From NCBI GenBank assembly GCA_031291595.1, contig JARLIU010000025.1:1-46914 (forward strand): a DNA stretch of 46,914 nt, read 5' to 3'. Below the pieces are notes generated by a model, which searched no databases, had not been told where the DNA came from, and saw only the letters and a list, made by a program, of their open reading frames with translations. Shown here piece by piece: positions 36,166-44,781 of this stretch. Both the position numbers and the translations under genes were made by a program. The DNA is from Ancalomicrobiaceae bacterium (GTDB lineage: Bacteria > Pseudomonadota > Alphaproteobacteria > Rhizobiales > Ancalomicrobiaceae). The first letter of the stretch is position 1. Each line of letters begins with the position of its first letter.

Positions 36166-37113
36166 TCACTGCACCTTCAGCGGCGGCTGGGCGAGATACA
36201 GGATGCGCTTCTGCTCGACGCGGCCGCGGGCGACCGAATCGAGGATCAGTCCGCAGGCGGTGAACAGGAAGGCGATCACCATCAGCCCCATGGCGGCGAC
36301 CGCCGTCGGCAGCCGCGGCACCAGGCCGGTGGCGATGAACTCCGCGATCACCGGCGTGCCGATGATCAGCGAAATGAGGCCGAACAGGCTGGCGAGCAGG
36401 CCGAAGAACGCCGCGGGCCGCGTCTCCTTCATCAGCATGGCGATCATGACGAGGATCTTGAAGCCGTCCTTGAAGGTGGCGAGCTTCGAATGCGAGCCGT
36501 CGGGACGGCGGCCGTAGTCGAGTTCGACCTCCGCCGTCGGCATCCGCAATTGGCCGGCATGCACGCTCATCTCGGTTTCGATCTCGAAGCCGGAGGAGAC
36601 GGCCGGGAAGCTTTTCACGAAGCGGCGGGTGAACGCCCGGTAGCCTGACAATATGTCGGTGAAATCCTTGCCGAACACCTGGCCGTAGATGCCATTGAAC
36701 ATCCGGTTGCCGAAGGCATGGCCGTCGCGGCCGGCATCCTCGGTAACGCCGCGGCGGGTGCCGACCACCATGTCGGCGTGCTCCTCGATCAGCTTGTCGA
36801 TGAGGGCCACGGCCTGCGCGGGATCGTAGGTGCCGTCGCCGTCGGCCATGACGTAGATGTCGGCATCGACATCGGCGAACATGCGCCGGACGACATTGCC
36901 CTTGCCTTGCCGCCGCTCGCGCACCACGCGCGCCCCGGCCTTCATCGCGACCTCGAGCGTGCCGTCGGAGGAATTATTGTCGAACACCCAGATCTTGGCC
37001 GCCGGCAGCGCCCGCCTGAAGCCCGCCACCACGCCGGCTATCGTCGGCGCCTCGTTGTAGCAGGGCAGCAGAACGGCGATATCCAGTCCGTCGTAGGCAT
37101 CCAACCGCGTCAT
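36166..37113 (-). CDS. Membrane-anchored family 2 glycosyltransferase
   Basis: The 315-residue protein has a GT-A domain: IAVLLPCYNEAPTIAGVV, IWVFDNNSSDGTLEVA, RQGKGNVVRRMFADVDADIYVMADGDGTYDP (D-x-D in DGDGTYD) and DMVVGTRRG. RMFNGIYGQVFGKDFTDILSGYRAFTRRFV follows. Two C-terminal transmembrane helices follow (FFGLLASLFGLISLIIG and AVAAMGLMVIAFLFTACG), placing it at the inner membrane with the active site in the cytoplasm. This is the polyprenol-phosphate-sugar synthase type (DpmA/ArnC-like). The sugar donor is unknown. ATG at 37113 opens a family-like N-terminus. Confidence 0.92.
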   Translation of the reverse strand: MTRLDAYDGLDIAVLLPCYNEAPTIAGVVAGFRRALPAAKIWVFDNNSSDGTLEVAMKAGARVVRERRQGKGNVVRRMFADVDADIYVMADGDGTYDPAQAVALIDKLIEEHADMVVGTRRGVTEDAGRDGHAFGNRMFNGIYGQVFGKDFTDILSGYRAFTRRFVKSFPAVSSGFEIETEMSVHAGQLRMPTAEVELDYGRRPDGSHSKLATFKDGFKILVMIAMLMKETRPAAFFGLLASLFGLISLIIGTPVIAEFIATGLVPRLPTAVAAMGLMVIAFLFTACGLILDSVARGRVEQKRILYLAQPPLKVQ

Positions 37114-37265
37114 GCAACGATCCCGGCACGGGGTGGCTCATATGCCGGGAGTCTGGCACGGGCCCCGTTAATCCGGTGTAAGGGCGCAGGCTAAGGATTC
37201 CGTTAAAATGCGATGCGATCGCCCATCGACGGCGTCGACCCAGTCGCCGGTGGGGCGAAGCCGGA

Positions 37266-37949
37266 TCAGCTGGTCAGCGTCGGCAGCACGACGACCCGCG
37301 TGCCGGTCGGCGTGCGGTTGTAGAGGTCGATGATGTCGTGGTTGAACAGGCGGATGCAGCCCGATGATACCGCCGTGCCGATGCTTTCCGGCTCGTAGGT
37401 GCCGTGCAGCCGGTAGAGCGTGTCGTGATCGCCCTGGTAGAGGTAGAGCGCGCGGGCGCCAAGCGGGTTCTGCGGTCCGCCGGGCATGCCGTTGGCGTAC
37501 GGCTTGGCGAGCGGGTCGCGCTGCACCATCTCGGCCGGCGGCGTCCAGGTCGGCCACACCGACTTGCGCTTGATCGTCGCCTGGCCGTTCCAGCCGAAGC
37601 CCTCGCGCCCGACGCCGACGCCGTAGCGGATGGCGCGGCCACCCTCGTTGACGTGGTAGAGGTGGCGCGCGCCGGGATCGACCACGACCGTTCCGGGCTG
37701 GTAGGGGCCGGAAAAAGCCACCTCCTGGCGCAGCCACTGCGGGTCGATCTTGTGCAGGTCGAGCGCCGGCACCGGGAAGCGCTCGTCGTCGAGCGGGCCG
37801 TAATAGGCGACGAGGTCGGGGTCGACACCAAACAACCTGGTACCGACCGGGTGCTCGAAGTAGGCCTCCGTTTCCGTCAGCCGCGTGCCGGCGCAGGCCG
37901 CCAGCGCCAAGGGGGCGCCAAGGAGAAAAGTCCGCCGCGCCATCGTCAT
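37266..37949 (-). CDS. L,D-transpeptidase (YkuD domain), lipoprotein
   Basis: The 227-residue protein has a signal sequence with twin Arg (MARRTFLLGAPLALAACAG) and a lipobox-like LAAC, so it is probably a lipoprotein exported by Sec or Tat. The YkuD domain has RHLYHVNEGGRAIRYGVGVGREGFGWNG and GGPQNPLGARALYLYQ. HGTYEPESIGTAVSSGCIRLFN holds the catalytic His and Cys. It makes 3-3 cross-links or attaches lipoproteins to peptidoglycan. ATG at 37949 was chosen; 37943 and 37976 are alternatives. The next gene upstream, engB, is 370 bp away. Confidence 0.9.
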   Translation of the reverse strand: MTMARRTFLLGAPLALAACAGTRLTETEAYFEHPVGTRLFGVDPDLVAYYGPLDDERFPVPALDLHKIDPQWLRQEVAFSGPYQPGTVVVDPGARHLYHVNEGGRAIRYGVGVGREGFGWNGQATIKRKSVWPTWTPPAEMVQRDPLAKPYANGMPGGPQNPLGARALYLYQGDHDTLYRLHGTYEPESIGTAVSSGCIRLFNHDIIDLYNRTPTGTRVVVLPTLTS

Positions 37950-38319
37950 AGCGCCATCAGTCCAAGCCTTCGTCATGCCGTCTGCCCCTCTCGTTCGCCT
38001 GCCGATGTCTCGACAAAATCGCGACGCCGCGCCGGCGCGATCAGCGACTTCTCCCTAAACAGTTTGGTCGCGGTTGGGCTGGATCGGTCCGAAAATGCGG
38101 CAGAGCCGTGGCGTGGCTGGGTCGGAGCGCTTGCGCGACAGGGCGTGGCCGATCGGCAACAATCGGTCCGGACGGCTCTGTCTTGCCCCGCCATTGCCGG
38201 ACCAAGCCGACTCGATCGCGACTTAACCGACTGAAGTTGCTTGATGGCTTCGGCTTCGCGTCGCCGAAGGACATCCGACGGCAACAGACCGCGCACGATG
38301 GCAAAATTGGAGCGGTCCG
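37950..38319. other. Spacer L,D-transpeptidase / engB
   Basis: These 370 bp contain no recognised gene. cagagccgt (38101-38109) and acggctctg (38172-38180) are complementary 9-mers 62 bp apart, and atcggtccg occurs at about 38083 and 38162, so some secondary structure is possible. The promoter of the transpeptidase gene should lie here. Confidence 0.4.
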
Positions 38320-39084
38320 TCAGCCGGACAGGGCCGCGATTTCCGCCCTGAGCTCCTCGATCCCCCAGCCCTTTTCCGACGAGGTGGCGAGGATGACCGG
38401 ATGCGCGGCGGGGCGGCGGCGGATCGCCTCGGCGATCCCGTCGATCAACGGCTTCAGCGCCATCGAGCCCGGCGCCTTGCCCACCTTGTCGGCCTTGGTG
38501 AGGACGAGCTGATAGGAAACCGCCGTCTGGTCGAGCAGGCCAAGCACCTCCGCGTCGTTCGGCTTCAGCCCGTGACGCGCATCGATCAGCACATAGACGC
38601 GCCTGAGGTTGACCCGGCCGCGCAGGTAGTCGAACACCAGCTCGGTCCAGTTCGCGACATCTTCGAGCGGCGCCTGCGCATAGCCGTAACCGGGCATGTC
38701 GACGATCGACACGCCGGCGGACATGTCGGCCGGCAGCCGCTTCGGCGCCGAGGACTTGCCGCGGGCGGGCGGAGTCTTGTCGAGGAGGGCGGGGGCGAAG
38801 AAATTGAGTTCCTGCGTCCGCCCGGGCGTATTGGAGGTGCGCGCCAACCCCGCCTGACCGACGATCGCATTGATCAGGCTCGACTTGCCGACGTTGGAGC
38901 GGCCGGCGAACGCCACTTCCGCGCCTTCTGCCGGTGGCAGCGCGTCGAGTGCGACGACGCCGAGCCGGAACGTCCAGGGGCGGGCGAACAGCAGTCGCAC
39001 CCGCTCGGCGGCGGTGCCCAGGACGGCATCCGGCTGCGGCGCGCCGGGTTCGACATCCTGCGGCAGCCGGGGATCGGGCGCCAT
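38320..39084 (-). CDS. engB: Ribosome biogenesis GTPase EngB (YihA)
   Basis: The 254-residue GTPase helps 50S assembly. G1 is [16 protein letters not shown], the switch I region is [15 protein letters not shown]3 is [12 protein letters not shown]4 is TKADK, and [12 protein letters not shown] is near the end. It is longer than the usual ~200 residues because of an insertion of about 25 residues between switch I and G3 ([15 protein letters not shown]) and an N-terminal ~30-residue extension. It is the last gene of the rpmH-rnpA-yidC-engB operon, 31 bp after yidC. Confidence 0.94.
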   Translation of the reverse strand: MAPDPRLPQDVEPGAPQPDAVLGTAAERVRLLFARPWTFRLGVVALDALPPAEGAEVAFAGRSNVGKSSLINAIVGQAGLARTSNTPGRTQELNFFAPALLDKTPPARGKSSAPKRLPADMSAGVSIVDMPGYGYAQAPLEDVANWTELVFDYLRGRVNLRRVYVLIDARHGLKPNDAEVLGLLDQTAVSYQLVLTKADKVGKAPGSMALKPLIDGIAEAIRRRPAAHPVILATSSEKGWGIEELRAEIAALSG

Positions 39085-39115
39085 CAGAGGCTCTCCGCGC
39101 GACGCGGCCGGCGCC

Positions 39116-40945
39116 TCACGTTCGGCGCCAGCGGGCCAGGAACGCGAACGTGTCCCGCATGTTGTCCCACAGTTCGATCTTGACGCCGTTCTTCTTCATG
39201 ATCACGGCCTGCTGCAGGATCGACAGCGTGTTGTTCCATGCCCAGTAGATGACCAGGCCGGCCGGGAAGTTCGACAGCGTGAACATGAAGATCAGCGGCA
39301 TCCAGGTGAACAGCATCTTCTGCGTCGGATCCGGCGGCGCCGGATTGAGCTTCATCTGCACGAACATGGTGGCGCCCATGACCAGCGGCCAGACGCCGAT
39401 CATCAGCGCCTGCGGCGGGCTGAACGGCAACAGCCCGAACAGATTGAACAGCGAGGTCGGATCTGGCGCGGCGAGATCGTGGATCCAGCCGTAGAACGGC
39501 GCATGCCGCATCTCGATGGTGATGTAGAGCACTTTGTAGAGCGAGAAGAACACCGGGATCTGCAGCGCGACCGGCAGGCAGCCCGACACCGGGTTGACCT
39601 TGTGCCGCTTGTAGAGCTGCATGATCTCCTGCTGCTGCGTCGTCTTGTCGTCGGCGAAGCGTTCCTGCAGCTCCTTCATCTCGGGCTGCAGCTTCTTCAT
39701 CTTGCTCATCGACTCATACGACTTGTTGGCAAGGGGGAAAAAGATGAGCTTCAGGATGACGGTGGTGACCAGGATGGCGATACCGAAATTGCCGATGACC
39801 TTGGCCAACGAACTCAGCAGCCAGAACATCGGCTTGGTCAGGAACCAGAACCAGCCCCAGTCGATCAGCAGATCGAATTTCTGCACGCCGAGGGTGTCGC
39901 GATAGAAGTTGATCGTCTCGACTTCCTTGGCGCCGGCAAACAGGTGTGTCGTCGTCTTGGCGGTCGCGCCCGTCGCGAGCGACGCAGCGTCGCCGACCAG
40001 ATAGGTCTGGTAGGTGTCGAGCGAACCGCCGGCCTGTTGATAGGCGAAGATCGGCTGTACCTGCTTTCCAGCCTCGGGGATCAGCGCCGCCGCCCAATAT
40101 TTGTCGACGAAGCCGACCCAGCCGCCGGTCTGCTTCGGCCGCTCGTCCTTCAGCTTGGCCTTGATGTCCTTGTAGGTGAGCTTCTCTTCCTTCAGGTCGG
40201 TGGTGCCGAGGATGCCGACGAGACCCTCGTGCAGCAGCCAGTTGCCGCCGAGCTTCGGCGTGCCGTAGCGCTCGACCGCCGCATACGGCGTCACCGTAGC
40301 CGACTTGCCCGACGTATTTTCCACGGCGTCGGTGACGGTGAAGACATATTTGTCGTCGACCGCGAAGGTGCGCTTGAACACCCAGCCTTCACCATTGTCG
40401 AACGACAGCGTCACCGGCGTCTGCGGCGTCAACTCGCCCGAGCCGTCCTGCGTCCACACCGTGTCGCGGGTCGGCGTCTTGACTGGATTGGCGGGATCGG
40501 CGACCCAGCCGAATTCGGCGAAATACGGCTCCGCCGTGCCGACCGGACTGAACAGCTCGATGTTCGGGCTCTTGGGATCGATCGTCTCGTGATAGTGCTT
40601 CAGCGCCAGATCGTCGATGCGGCCGCCGAGAAGATCGATCGAGCCGGCGAGCGAATCGGTATTGATGGCGACGCGCGGCGCGGCCTTCAACGCGGTCGTC
40701 CGGTCGATCGGCTGATTGGCGGTGACGGCAACGCCGGGCAGGGCCGCGCTCGGCGTGACGTCATTCGGCGCCTGCGCCGTGCCCGGAGCGGCGGCGTTGG
40801 GCTGCTCCTTGGCCTTCTGCGCCTGCTCGATTTCAGCCTGCTTGCGCTGCAATTCGAGCTGCGGGCCGGCGATGAAATATTGCCAGGTGAAGAGGACCGC
40901 CAGAGACAGGGCTATCGCGACGATGAAGTTTCGATTCCCGCTCAT
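39116..40945 (-). CDS. yidC: Membrane protein insertase YidC
   Basis: The 609-residue inner-membrane insertase starts with a signal-anchor ([22 protein letters not shown]). A linker and a large periplasmic beta domain follow (residues ~90-360). The conserved membrane core contains [92 protein letters not shown] and [16 protein letters not shown] complete it. It inserts proteins alone or with SecYEG. Its start overlaps the rnpA stop by 4 bp (ATGA at 40942-40945). It is long for YidC because of the periplasmic domain, as usual in Gram-negatives. Confidence 0.97.
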   Translation of the reverse strand: MSGNRNFIVAIALSLAVLFTWQYFIAGPQLELQRKQAEIEQAQKAKEQPNAAAPGTAQAPNDVTPSAALPGVAVTANQPIDRTTALKAAPRVAINTDSLAGSIDLLGGRIDDLALKHYHETIDPKSPNIELFSPVGTAEPYFAEFGWVADPANPVKTPTRDTVWTQDGSGELTPQTPVTLSFDNGEGWVFKRTFAVDDKYVFTVTDAVENTSGKSATVTPYAAVERYGTPKLGGNWLLHEGLVGILGTTDLKEEKLTYKDIKAKLKDERPKQTGGWVGFVDKYWAAALIPEAGKQVQPIFAYQQAGGSLDTYQTYLVGDAASLATGATAKTTTHLFAGAKEVETINFYRDTLGVQKFDLLIDWGWFWFLTKPMFWLLSSLAKVIGNFGIAILVTTVILKLIFFPLANKSYESMSKMKKLQPEMKELQERFADDKTTQQQEIMQLYKRHKVNPVSGCLPVALQIPVFFSLYKVLYITIEMRHAPFYGWIHDLAAPDPTSLFNLFGLLPFSPPQALMIGVWPLVMGATMFVQMKLNPAPPDPTQKMLFTWMPLIFMFTLSNFPAGLVIYWAWNNTLSILQQAVIMKKNGVKIELWDNMRDTFAFLARWRRT

Positions 40946-41400
40946 TCTGTCCGTCCAGTTCTGCTCGTCGTGGCGCGCGGGCTCGCCGGGGGGCTCAATT
41001 CGCGCCTTGGGAAATCGTCGCGACCAGGCGCGCCATCGGCCGGCTTCGCCCTGTCCTGTGCCTCACGTCCGTCGAGCCGGGCGTGGACCTGTCGAAAAGC
41101 CCCTGCCAGATCCGTCACGATCGTGGCAAAATCGAGCCTCAAGGCCTCTTGGCGGCCGATGAGTACATAATCAGTCCCGGCGCGGGCGTGAAGGGCCCCA
41201 GCGAGCCGAATCGCCTCGCGCAGCCGCCGCCGGATGCGATTGCGCACCACGGCATTGCCGGTCTTCTTCGTCACAGTGAAACCGCAGCGCGGCGGACGCC
41301 CGGCCTCGACCGCTGCGGCCTGTAACGCAAAGCCACGCCGGGCCGCTCTCGCCCCCTTGGCGACGGACAGAAAATCGGCGCGTTTCAGCAGGCGGTCCAT
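40942..41400 (-). CDS. rnpA: Ribonuclease P protein component
   Basis: The 152-residue protein starts MDRLLKRADFLSVAKGARAARRGFALQA. It has CGFTVTKKTGNAVVRNRIRRRLREAIRLA, the RNR motif, and DYVLIGRQEALRLDFATIVTDLAGAF. It binds the P RNA to process tRNA 5' ends. A Pro/Arg/Ser-rich C-terminal tail of ~40 residues extends beyond the core. ATG at 41400 gives the family N-terminus. The frame stays open to 41703 without a stop, adding a 101-residue Arg-rich stretch; this is treated as non-coding but is noted as a finding. It is co-transcribed with rpmH and yidC. Confidence 0.94.
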   Translation of the reverse strand: MDRLLKRADFLSVAKGARAARRGFALQAAAVEAGRPPRCGFTVTKKTGNAVVRNRIRRRLREAIRLAGALHARAGTDYVLIGRQEALRLDFATIVTDLAGAFRQVHARLDGREAQDRAKPADGAPGRDDFPRRELSPPASPRATTSRTGRTE

Positions 41401-41727
41401 GGGTCTTGGCGTCCATGGTCTCGAGTGCGCGGCGATTGCGGCAGCGTTTCCGGCAGACGCAGCACCGCTGCCGGCAGCCCCGCCTGTATCGAAGCCGGCC
41501 CGCGGCAACGGGTGTCGCCGAGCCTTCGTGTCGCGCCGCATTCGAACCGGCATCGGACGTCTGTCGCGAGCCTCGAACGAGACGGCAAGCCGCCGCGATC
41601 GCTTGTGTCGCCGCCCGGCCGTGCAGGTCCGCCACCACCACGTCAAAGCCCGATACGAGCCAGTCGATCGCCGGGCGGTGAGGGCGCGGCAGCGCGGGTG
41701 CAAGCCGTCCGGCGGTGGCTCGGCCGA
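41401..41727. other. 327-bp spacer between rpmH and rnpA
   Basis: rpmH and rnpA normally lie a few to about 100 bp apart. This spacer is GC-rich with open frames in several phases that read as Arg/Ala/Pro-rich. No hairpin or promoter was confidently seen. Confidence 0.4.
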
Positions 41728-41862
41728 TCAGGCCGACAGACGCTTGCGGCCGCGGGCGCGGCGGCGGGCCAGCACCAGACGGCCGCCAACCGTGGCCGTG
41801 CGCGTGCGGAAGCCGTGACGGCGCTTGCGCACCAGCTTGGAGGGTTGATAGGTCCGTTTCAT
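41728..41862 (-). CDS. rpmH: 50S ribosomal protein L34
   Basis: The 44-residue protein starts [20 protein letters not shown] and ends [10 protein letters not shown], exactly the L34 pattern. Start ATG at 41860-41862 and stop TGA at 41728-41730 were read directly from the sequence. It is the first gene of the rpmH-rnpA-yidC-engB operon, driven by the promoter at 42033-42061. Confidence 0.98.
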   Translation of the reverse strand: MKRTYQPSKLVRKRRHGFRTRTATVGGRLVLARRRARGRKRLSA

Positions 41863-42032
41863 ATCATCAAGCCGCCGTCGCCAGCAGCCCTCTCACTTCG
41901 CGTTGGCTCAAAGAAGGAAGCGGGTCTCGGGCCTATGGCCCATCGCCCTGCTGGGGCGCCGATCGATCTGACCGAAAGGCCGCATTCGGGCACGCCCCAT
42001 CCGGCCGGACGACCGCAGTCCCGGTCCGCGGG

Positions 42033-42061
42033 CTTATACGGGGCGCCATCGGGCAAGTCAA
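42033..42061 (-). promoter_or_regulatory. Sigma-70-type promoter of rpmH operon
   Basis: On the minus strand TTGACT (42061-42056), a 17-base spacer and TATAAG (42038-42033) match the -35 and -10 consensus with optimal spacing. It lies about 170 bp upstream of rpmH, so the transcript has a long leader. Confidence 0.7.
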
Positions 42062-42521
42062 TGTTTCTTGAGGCGGAGCCCAGGGCGGTGGAGGGCGCGA
42101 TCCGGCGGCCAGCCGTAGGCGCCTGAGCCGGCAGTCGAATCCGGGGCGGTCGTATGCGGTTGCGGGCGACCGTCCGTCAGGACCGAGCGGGACGTCGGGT
42201 GCGGTCGTGAGCGCGCGGGATCGGCGGGCCGTTGCCGCCGCGTTTGCCCGGGCCGATACGCCGGCGACGCGACACCGCAAGGCCATTGTCAGCCCGACGT
42301 CTTGCAGCACTGTCGCAAGCCGTCACGCTTCGGAGCATCGCGGCAGGCCGCGCGTGTGTCAGACGGCCCGGGCTGGCGTCGCGCTTCCCGTCAGCCCCGC
42401 CGGCCGGACGCGCAATCGGTGCGGCGGGCGGCGCCACGCAGCGGTTTCGGCCGCTGAACCGGTCCGCGTGCCGCCCGTTGTTGCGGCTGTGGAATTTCAG
42501 TTGCGAAGTGGCGAAGCGCGA

Positions 42522-42550
42522 TTGACAAGATCGGCGCGACCCCGTATTCG
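42522..42550 (+). promoter_or_regulatory. Promoter of tRNA-Leu
   Basis: TTGACA (42522-42527), a 17-base spacer and TATTCG (42545-42550) end 11 bp before the tRNA 5' end. The -35 is perfect and the spacing is ideal. Confidence 0.75.
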
Positions 42551-42561
42551 TCGCCGCCGTT

Positions 42562-42648
42562 GCCCAGGTGGCGGAATTGGTAGACGCACCAGCTTCAGGT
42601 GCTGGCGCTCGAAAGGGCGTGGAGGTTCGAGTCCTCTCCTGGGCACCA
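42562..42648 (+). tRNA. tRNA-Leu (anticodon CAG)
   Basis: The 87-nt class II tRNA has acceptor arms gcccagg and cctgggc, and a D-arm ggcggaattggtagacgca. The anticodon stem-loop ccagc-ttcaggt-gctgg gives anticodon CAG. It also has a long variable arm (gcgctcgaaagggcgt), the T-arm ggttcgagtcc, and an encoded CCA end. It reads CUG leucine codons. Its 3' 19 bases plus two following bases (42630-42650) recur exactly at 44782-44802, so the gene is the attachment site of an integrated element. Confidence 0.97.
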
Positions 42649-42650
42649 TC
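42630..42650 (+). repeat. Left attachment site (tRNA 3' end)
   Basis: The 21-bp direct repeat, containing gtcctctcctgggcacca, matches 44782-44802 exactly. It covers the T-arm 3' half, acceptor stem and CCA of tRNA-Leu. The tRNA stays intact, so this is attL with the gene restored. Confidence 0.85.
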
Positions 42651-42703
42651 TCGTTTGATCGTTCTGCCAGATCAAATACTTAAAGCCTTTCAGAGTGTTG
42701 CGC

Positions 42704-42721
42704 TCACCCGACTGTGCTACA
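42704..42721 (+). repeat. Putative recombinase arm site, left
   Basis: tcacccgactgtgctaca matches tcacgggactgtgctaca at 44703-44720 with two mismatches, in the same orientation, near the other end of the element. gtgctaca recurs once more at 42726-42733, next to the gene start. Confidence 0.5.
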
Positions 42722-42734
42722 AGGGTGTGCTACA

Positions 42735-44633
42735 ATGCTGTTCCGATTGGTCCGACCGATGCGCCGTGCAGGGTCCCGAAATCCCCAGTTCGTGAAGCGC
42801 ATTCCCGGCGACATCAAGAGCCGGCTCGCAGGGCGCGATCTCGAAATCCCGCTCGGGGAAGAGACGGTGCACGTCAAGTTCATCGCTGGGATGGAGAGCA
42901 TCCGCTTCTCTTTGCGCACGTCCGACCCCGCCTCCGCCAAAATCCGACAAGCCGAGTCTGCTGCCATCGTCGAAGCCTTCTTCGGCGCTGTCCGCGATGA
43001 CCGCCCGATAGCCCTGACGAGGCGCCAAGCGGTGGCCCTGTCCCGCGATATCTATGAGGCGTGGTGCGGCGACGAGCCGAGCGGTACCTACGTGTTCTTC
43101 GACCGCCAAGGGTTCGATCCGTCGACAGGTGACGAACTTGTCATTGCTGACCGGCCAGTAATCGATGCCTGGAAGAAGTACGTCGCGGATGAGAAGGATA
43201 CGAAATGCTACGTCATCACTAAGGATCCCAAGGCCCCAGTGAAGTACGGCGCACATCTCGGCATCGACCCGGCGACTGGTCGCGAGTGCCGAGCCTATAC
43301 CCCTCAGCTTATCGAGCGGCTCAAAGAGTATGAGAAGGGCAACCGGCCAAAACGCGTGACGACGGACGATCCGACCTTCTTCGATCTGCGTACCGGCGAG
43401 CCGGTTATCTGGTACTCAAAGATGAAGGATGGCGACATCGAGCTTTTTGACCTGATGGGATTCCATCCGACGACCGGCGACGAACTGTTGCCCGTGACCA
43501 AGGAAGTCGTTGATGCTTGGCGCGATCACCAGCATGCGGTGAAACAACGTGTCACTCGCCCCCCGCAGCCGATCGACCCGGAGAGCTATCCGTTCTTCGA
43601 TCCGCTAAGCGGTGAGCCTCGCGTCTGGTACTGGCACGGCGCTGATGACCGCTGGGAGTTCTACGATAACGCCGGCTTCCATCCCCGCACGGGAGAGCCG
43701 CTTACGGTCATTTCGCGCGAGGCAATAAATCAGTGGCAGCAAGCGAAGGAGGCACGCGCCCGCGCTCTGAAGGAGGAGCAGCAGAAGCGTCAAGAGGAAC
43801 AGCTACGGCAGCAAGAGGAATTGCGGAAGCAGCAAGAGGAGCTACGGAAGAAGACTGAACTTGAGTTGCAGCAGCACCAAGCGGCGGAAGCTCGTGAAGC
43901 ACAGGCGCGGCAAGAGGCTGCTGCTCATGAGGCCCAGTTGCGGCAAGAGGCTGCCGCCCGAGAGGCTCAAGCGCGGCAGGCTGCCGAGGCGCAAGAGGCG
44001 CAGCGACGGCAGGAGGCAGAGCAGGCCCGCGAGGCAATGATGAAGAGCGCCGATCTCTGTGATCGCCTCGCCGCCAATCCGACCGATCCGCAGCACCAGG
44101 GCGACGGAACGCCTTACGAGGTCCTGAAACTTCAGGCCAAGGACGCCGCCGATGCCTGCCAGAAGGCCGTCACGCAGTTCCCTTCGGAAGTTCGCTTCCA
44201 ATACCAGTACGCCCGCGCCATCCAGGTCATCGACCGCCAGAAGGCCTTTGAGCTACAGAAGAGCGTTGCCGCCAAGCGCTACCCAGCGGCATTCGACAAT
44301 CTTGGTTGGCTGTTCGTGACGCAGCGTCGCGACTATGCCGAGGCGGTGCGTCAATTCAGGATCGGCACCCAATTGGGTGATCCCGACAGCATGGTCAGTT
44401 TGGCCGAGATGATCGACCAGAAGTACTACATGCCGCCGGATCCTTTGTCTGAGAAGCTGGATCTTTACAAACGTGCGGCCGATCTGGGGCACCCTGCGGC
44501 AATCCGCGCATATAACGAGGAACTCGCAAAGGCCGAGCAGCAGCGTCAACAGATGCAGCAACAGCAGGAGGTGCAGAAGCAAATGATCGGCGTATTCGGC
44601 ACGATCCTCAACGGCGCGATGCGCCAACGTTGA
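42735..44633 (+). CDS. Chimeric protein: integrase-like N-terminus, FFD/GF-x-P-x-TG repeats, coiled coil, Sel1/TPR-like C-terminus
   Basis: The 632-residue protein is the only gene of the integrated element. Residues 1-110 (VRPMRRAGSRNPQFVKRIPGDI, IRFSLRTSDPASAKIRQAE) resemble the N-terminal domain of rhizobial tyrosine integrases, but no catalytic Arg-His-Tyr domain follows. Residues 121-334 hold four tandem modules: FFDRQGFDPSTGDEL...DAW, a diverged copy with GIDPATGREC, FFDLRTGEPVIWY...GFHPTTGDEL...DAW, and FFDPLSGEPRVWY...GFHPRTGEPL...NQW. Residues 338-435 are a Gln/Glu/Arg coiled coil that includes four exact-length 11-residue repeats. The rest carries CDRLAANPTDPQ and Sel1/TPR-like helices. 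ATG at 42735 has aaggg upstream; GTG at 42714 would add seven residues. The function is unknown. Confidence 0.8.
   Translation: MLFRLVRPMRRAGSRNPQFVKRIPGDIKSRLAGRDLEIPLGEETVHVKFIAGMESIRFSLRTSDPASAKIRQAESAAIVEAFFGAVRDDRPIALTRRQAVALSRDIYEAWCGDEPSGTYVFFDRQGFDPSTGDELVIADRPVIDAWKKYVADEKDTKCYVITKDPKAPVKYGAHLGIDPATGRECRAYTPQLIERLKEYEKGNRPKRVTTDDPTFFDLRTGEPVIWYSKMKDGDIELFDLMGFHPTTGDELLPVTKEVVDAWRDHQHAVKQRVTRPPQPIDPESYPFFDPLSGEPRVWYWHGADDRWEFYDNAGFHPRTGEPLTVISREAINQWQQAKEARARALKEEQQKRQEEQLRQQEELRKQQEELRKKTELELQQHQAAEAREAQARQEAAAHEAQLRQEAAAREAQARQAAEAQEAQRRQEAEQAREAMMKSADLCDRLAANPTDPQHQGDGTPYEVLKLQAKDAADACQKAVTQFPSEVRFQYQYARAIQVIDRQKAFELQKSVAAKRYPAAFDNLGWLFVTQRRDYAEAVRQFRIGTQLGDPDSMVSLAEMIDQKYYMPPDPLSEKLDLYKRAADLGHPAAIRAYNEELAKAEQQRQQMQQQQEVQKQMIGVFGTILNGAMRQR
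43890..44021 (+). repeat. 33-bp minisatellite coding for 11-residue coiled-coil repeats
   Basis: Four in-frame 33-bp units encode AREAQARQEAA, AHEAQLRQEAA, AREAQARQAAE and AQEAQRRQEAE (residues 386-429). The 11-residue period is typical of hendecad coiled coils. The unit number could vary between strains. Confidence 0.8.
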
Positions 44634-44702
44634 CCACTCAGACGCCTGCCGTGCGCCGGCTGCAAGCGGCAACGGCCGCCGAATTCGCCTCCCTTTCCCG
44701 TG

Positions 44703-44720
44703 TCACGGGACTGTGCTACA
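44703..44720 (+). repeat. Putative recombinase arm site, right
   Basis: tcacgggactgtgctaca is the counterpart of 42704-42721 (two mismatches). It lies 61 bp inside the right core site. Confidence 0.5.
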
Positions 44721-44781
44721 GAGCTCTCGCCGTGAAATCATAACTGATTGATTTTATAAGAACAATCCCGTCGGCAAGTGC

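Larger units (their letters stand above)
41863..42561. other. Spacer between rpmH and tRNA-Leu
   Basis: These 699 bp hold the rpmH promoter (42033-42061) on the minus strand, a 5' UTR of about 165 bp, and the tRNA promoter (42522-42550) on the plus strand. The middle part (42062-42500) has open frames on both strands with Arg/Pro/Ala-rich translations, and no gene is called. Confidence 0.5.

Noticed and set aside
43800-44030. CRISPR-like repeats
   Set aside because: The repeats are in-frame codons of a coiled coil with no spacers, so they are a minisatellite and not an array.
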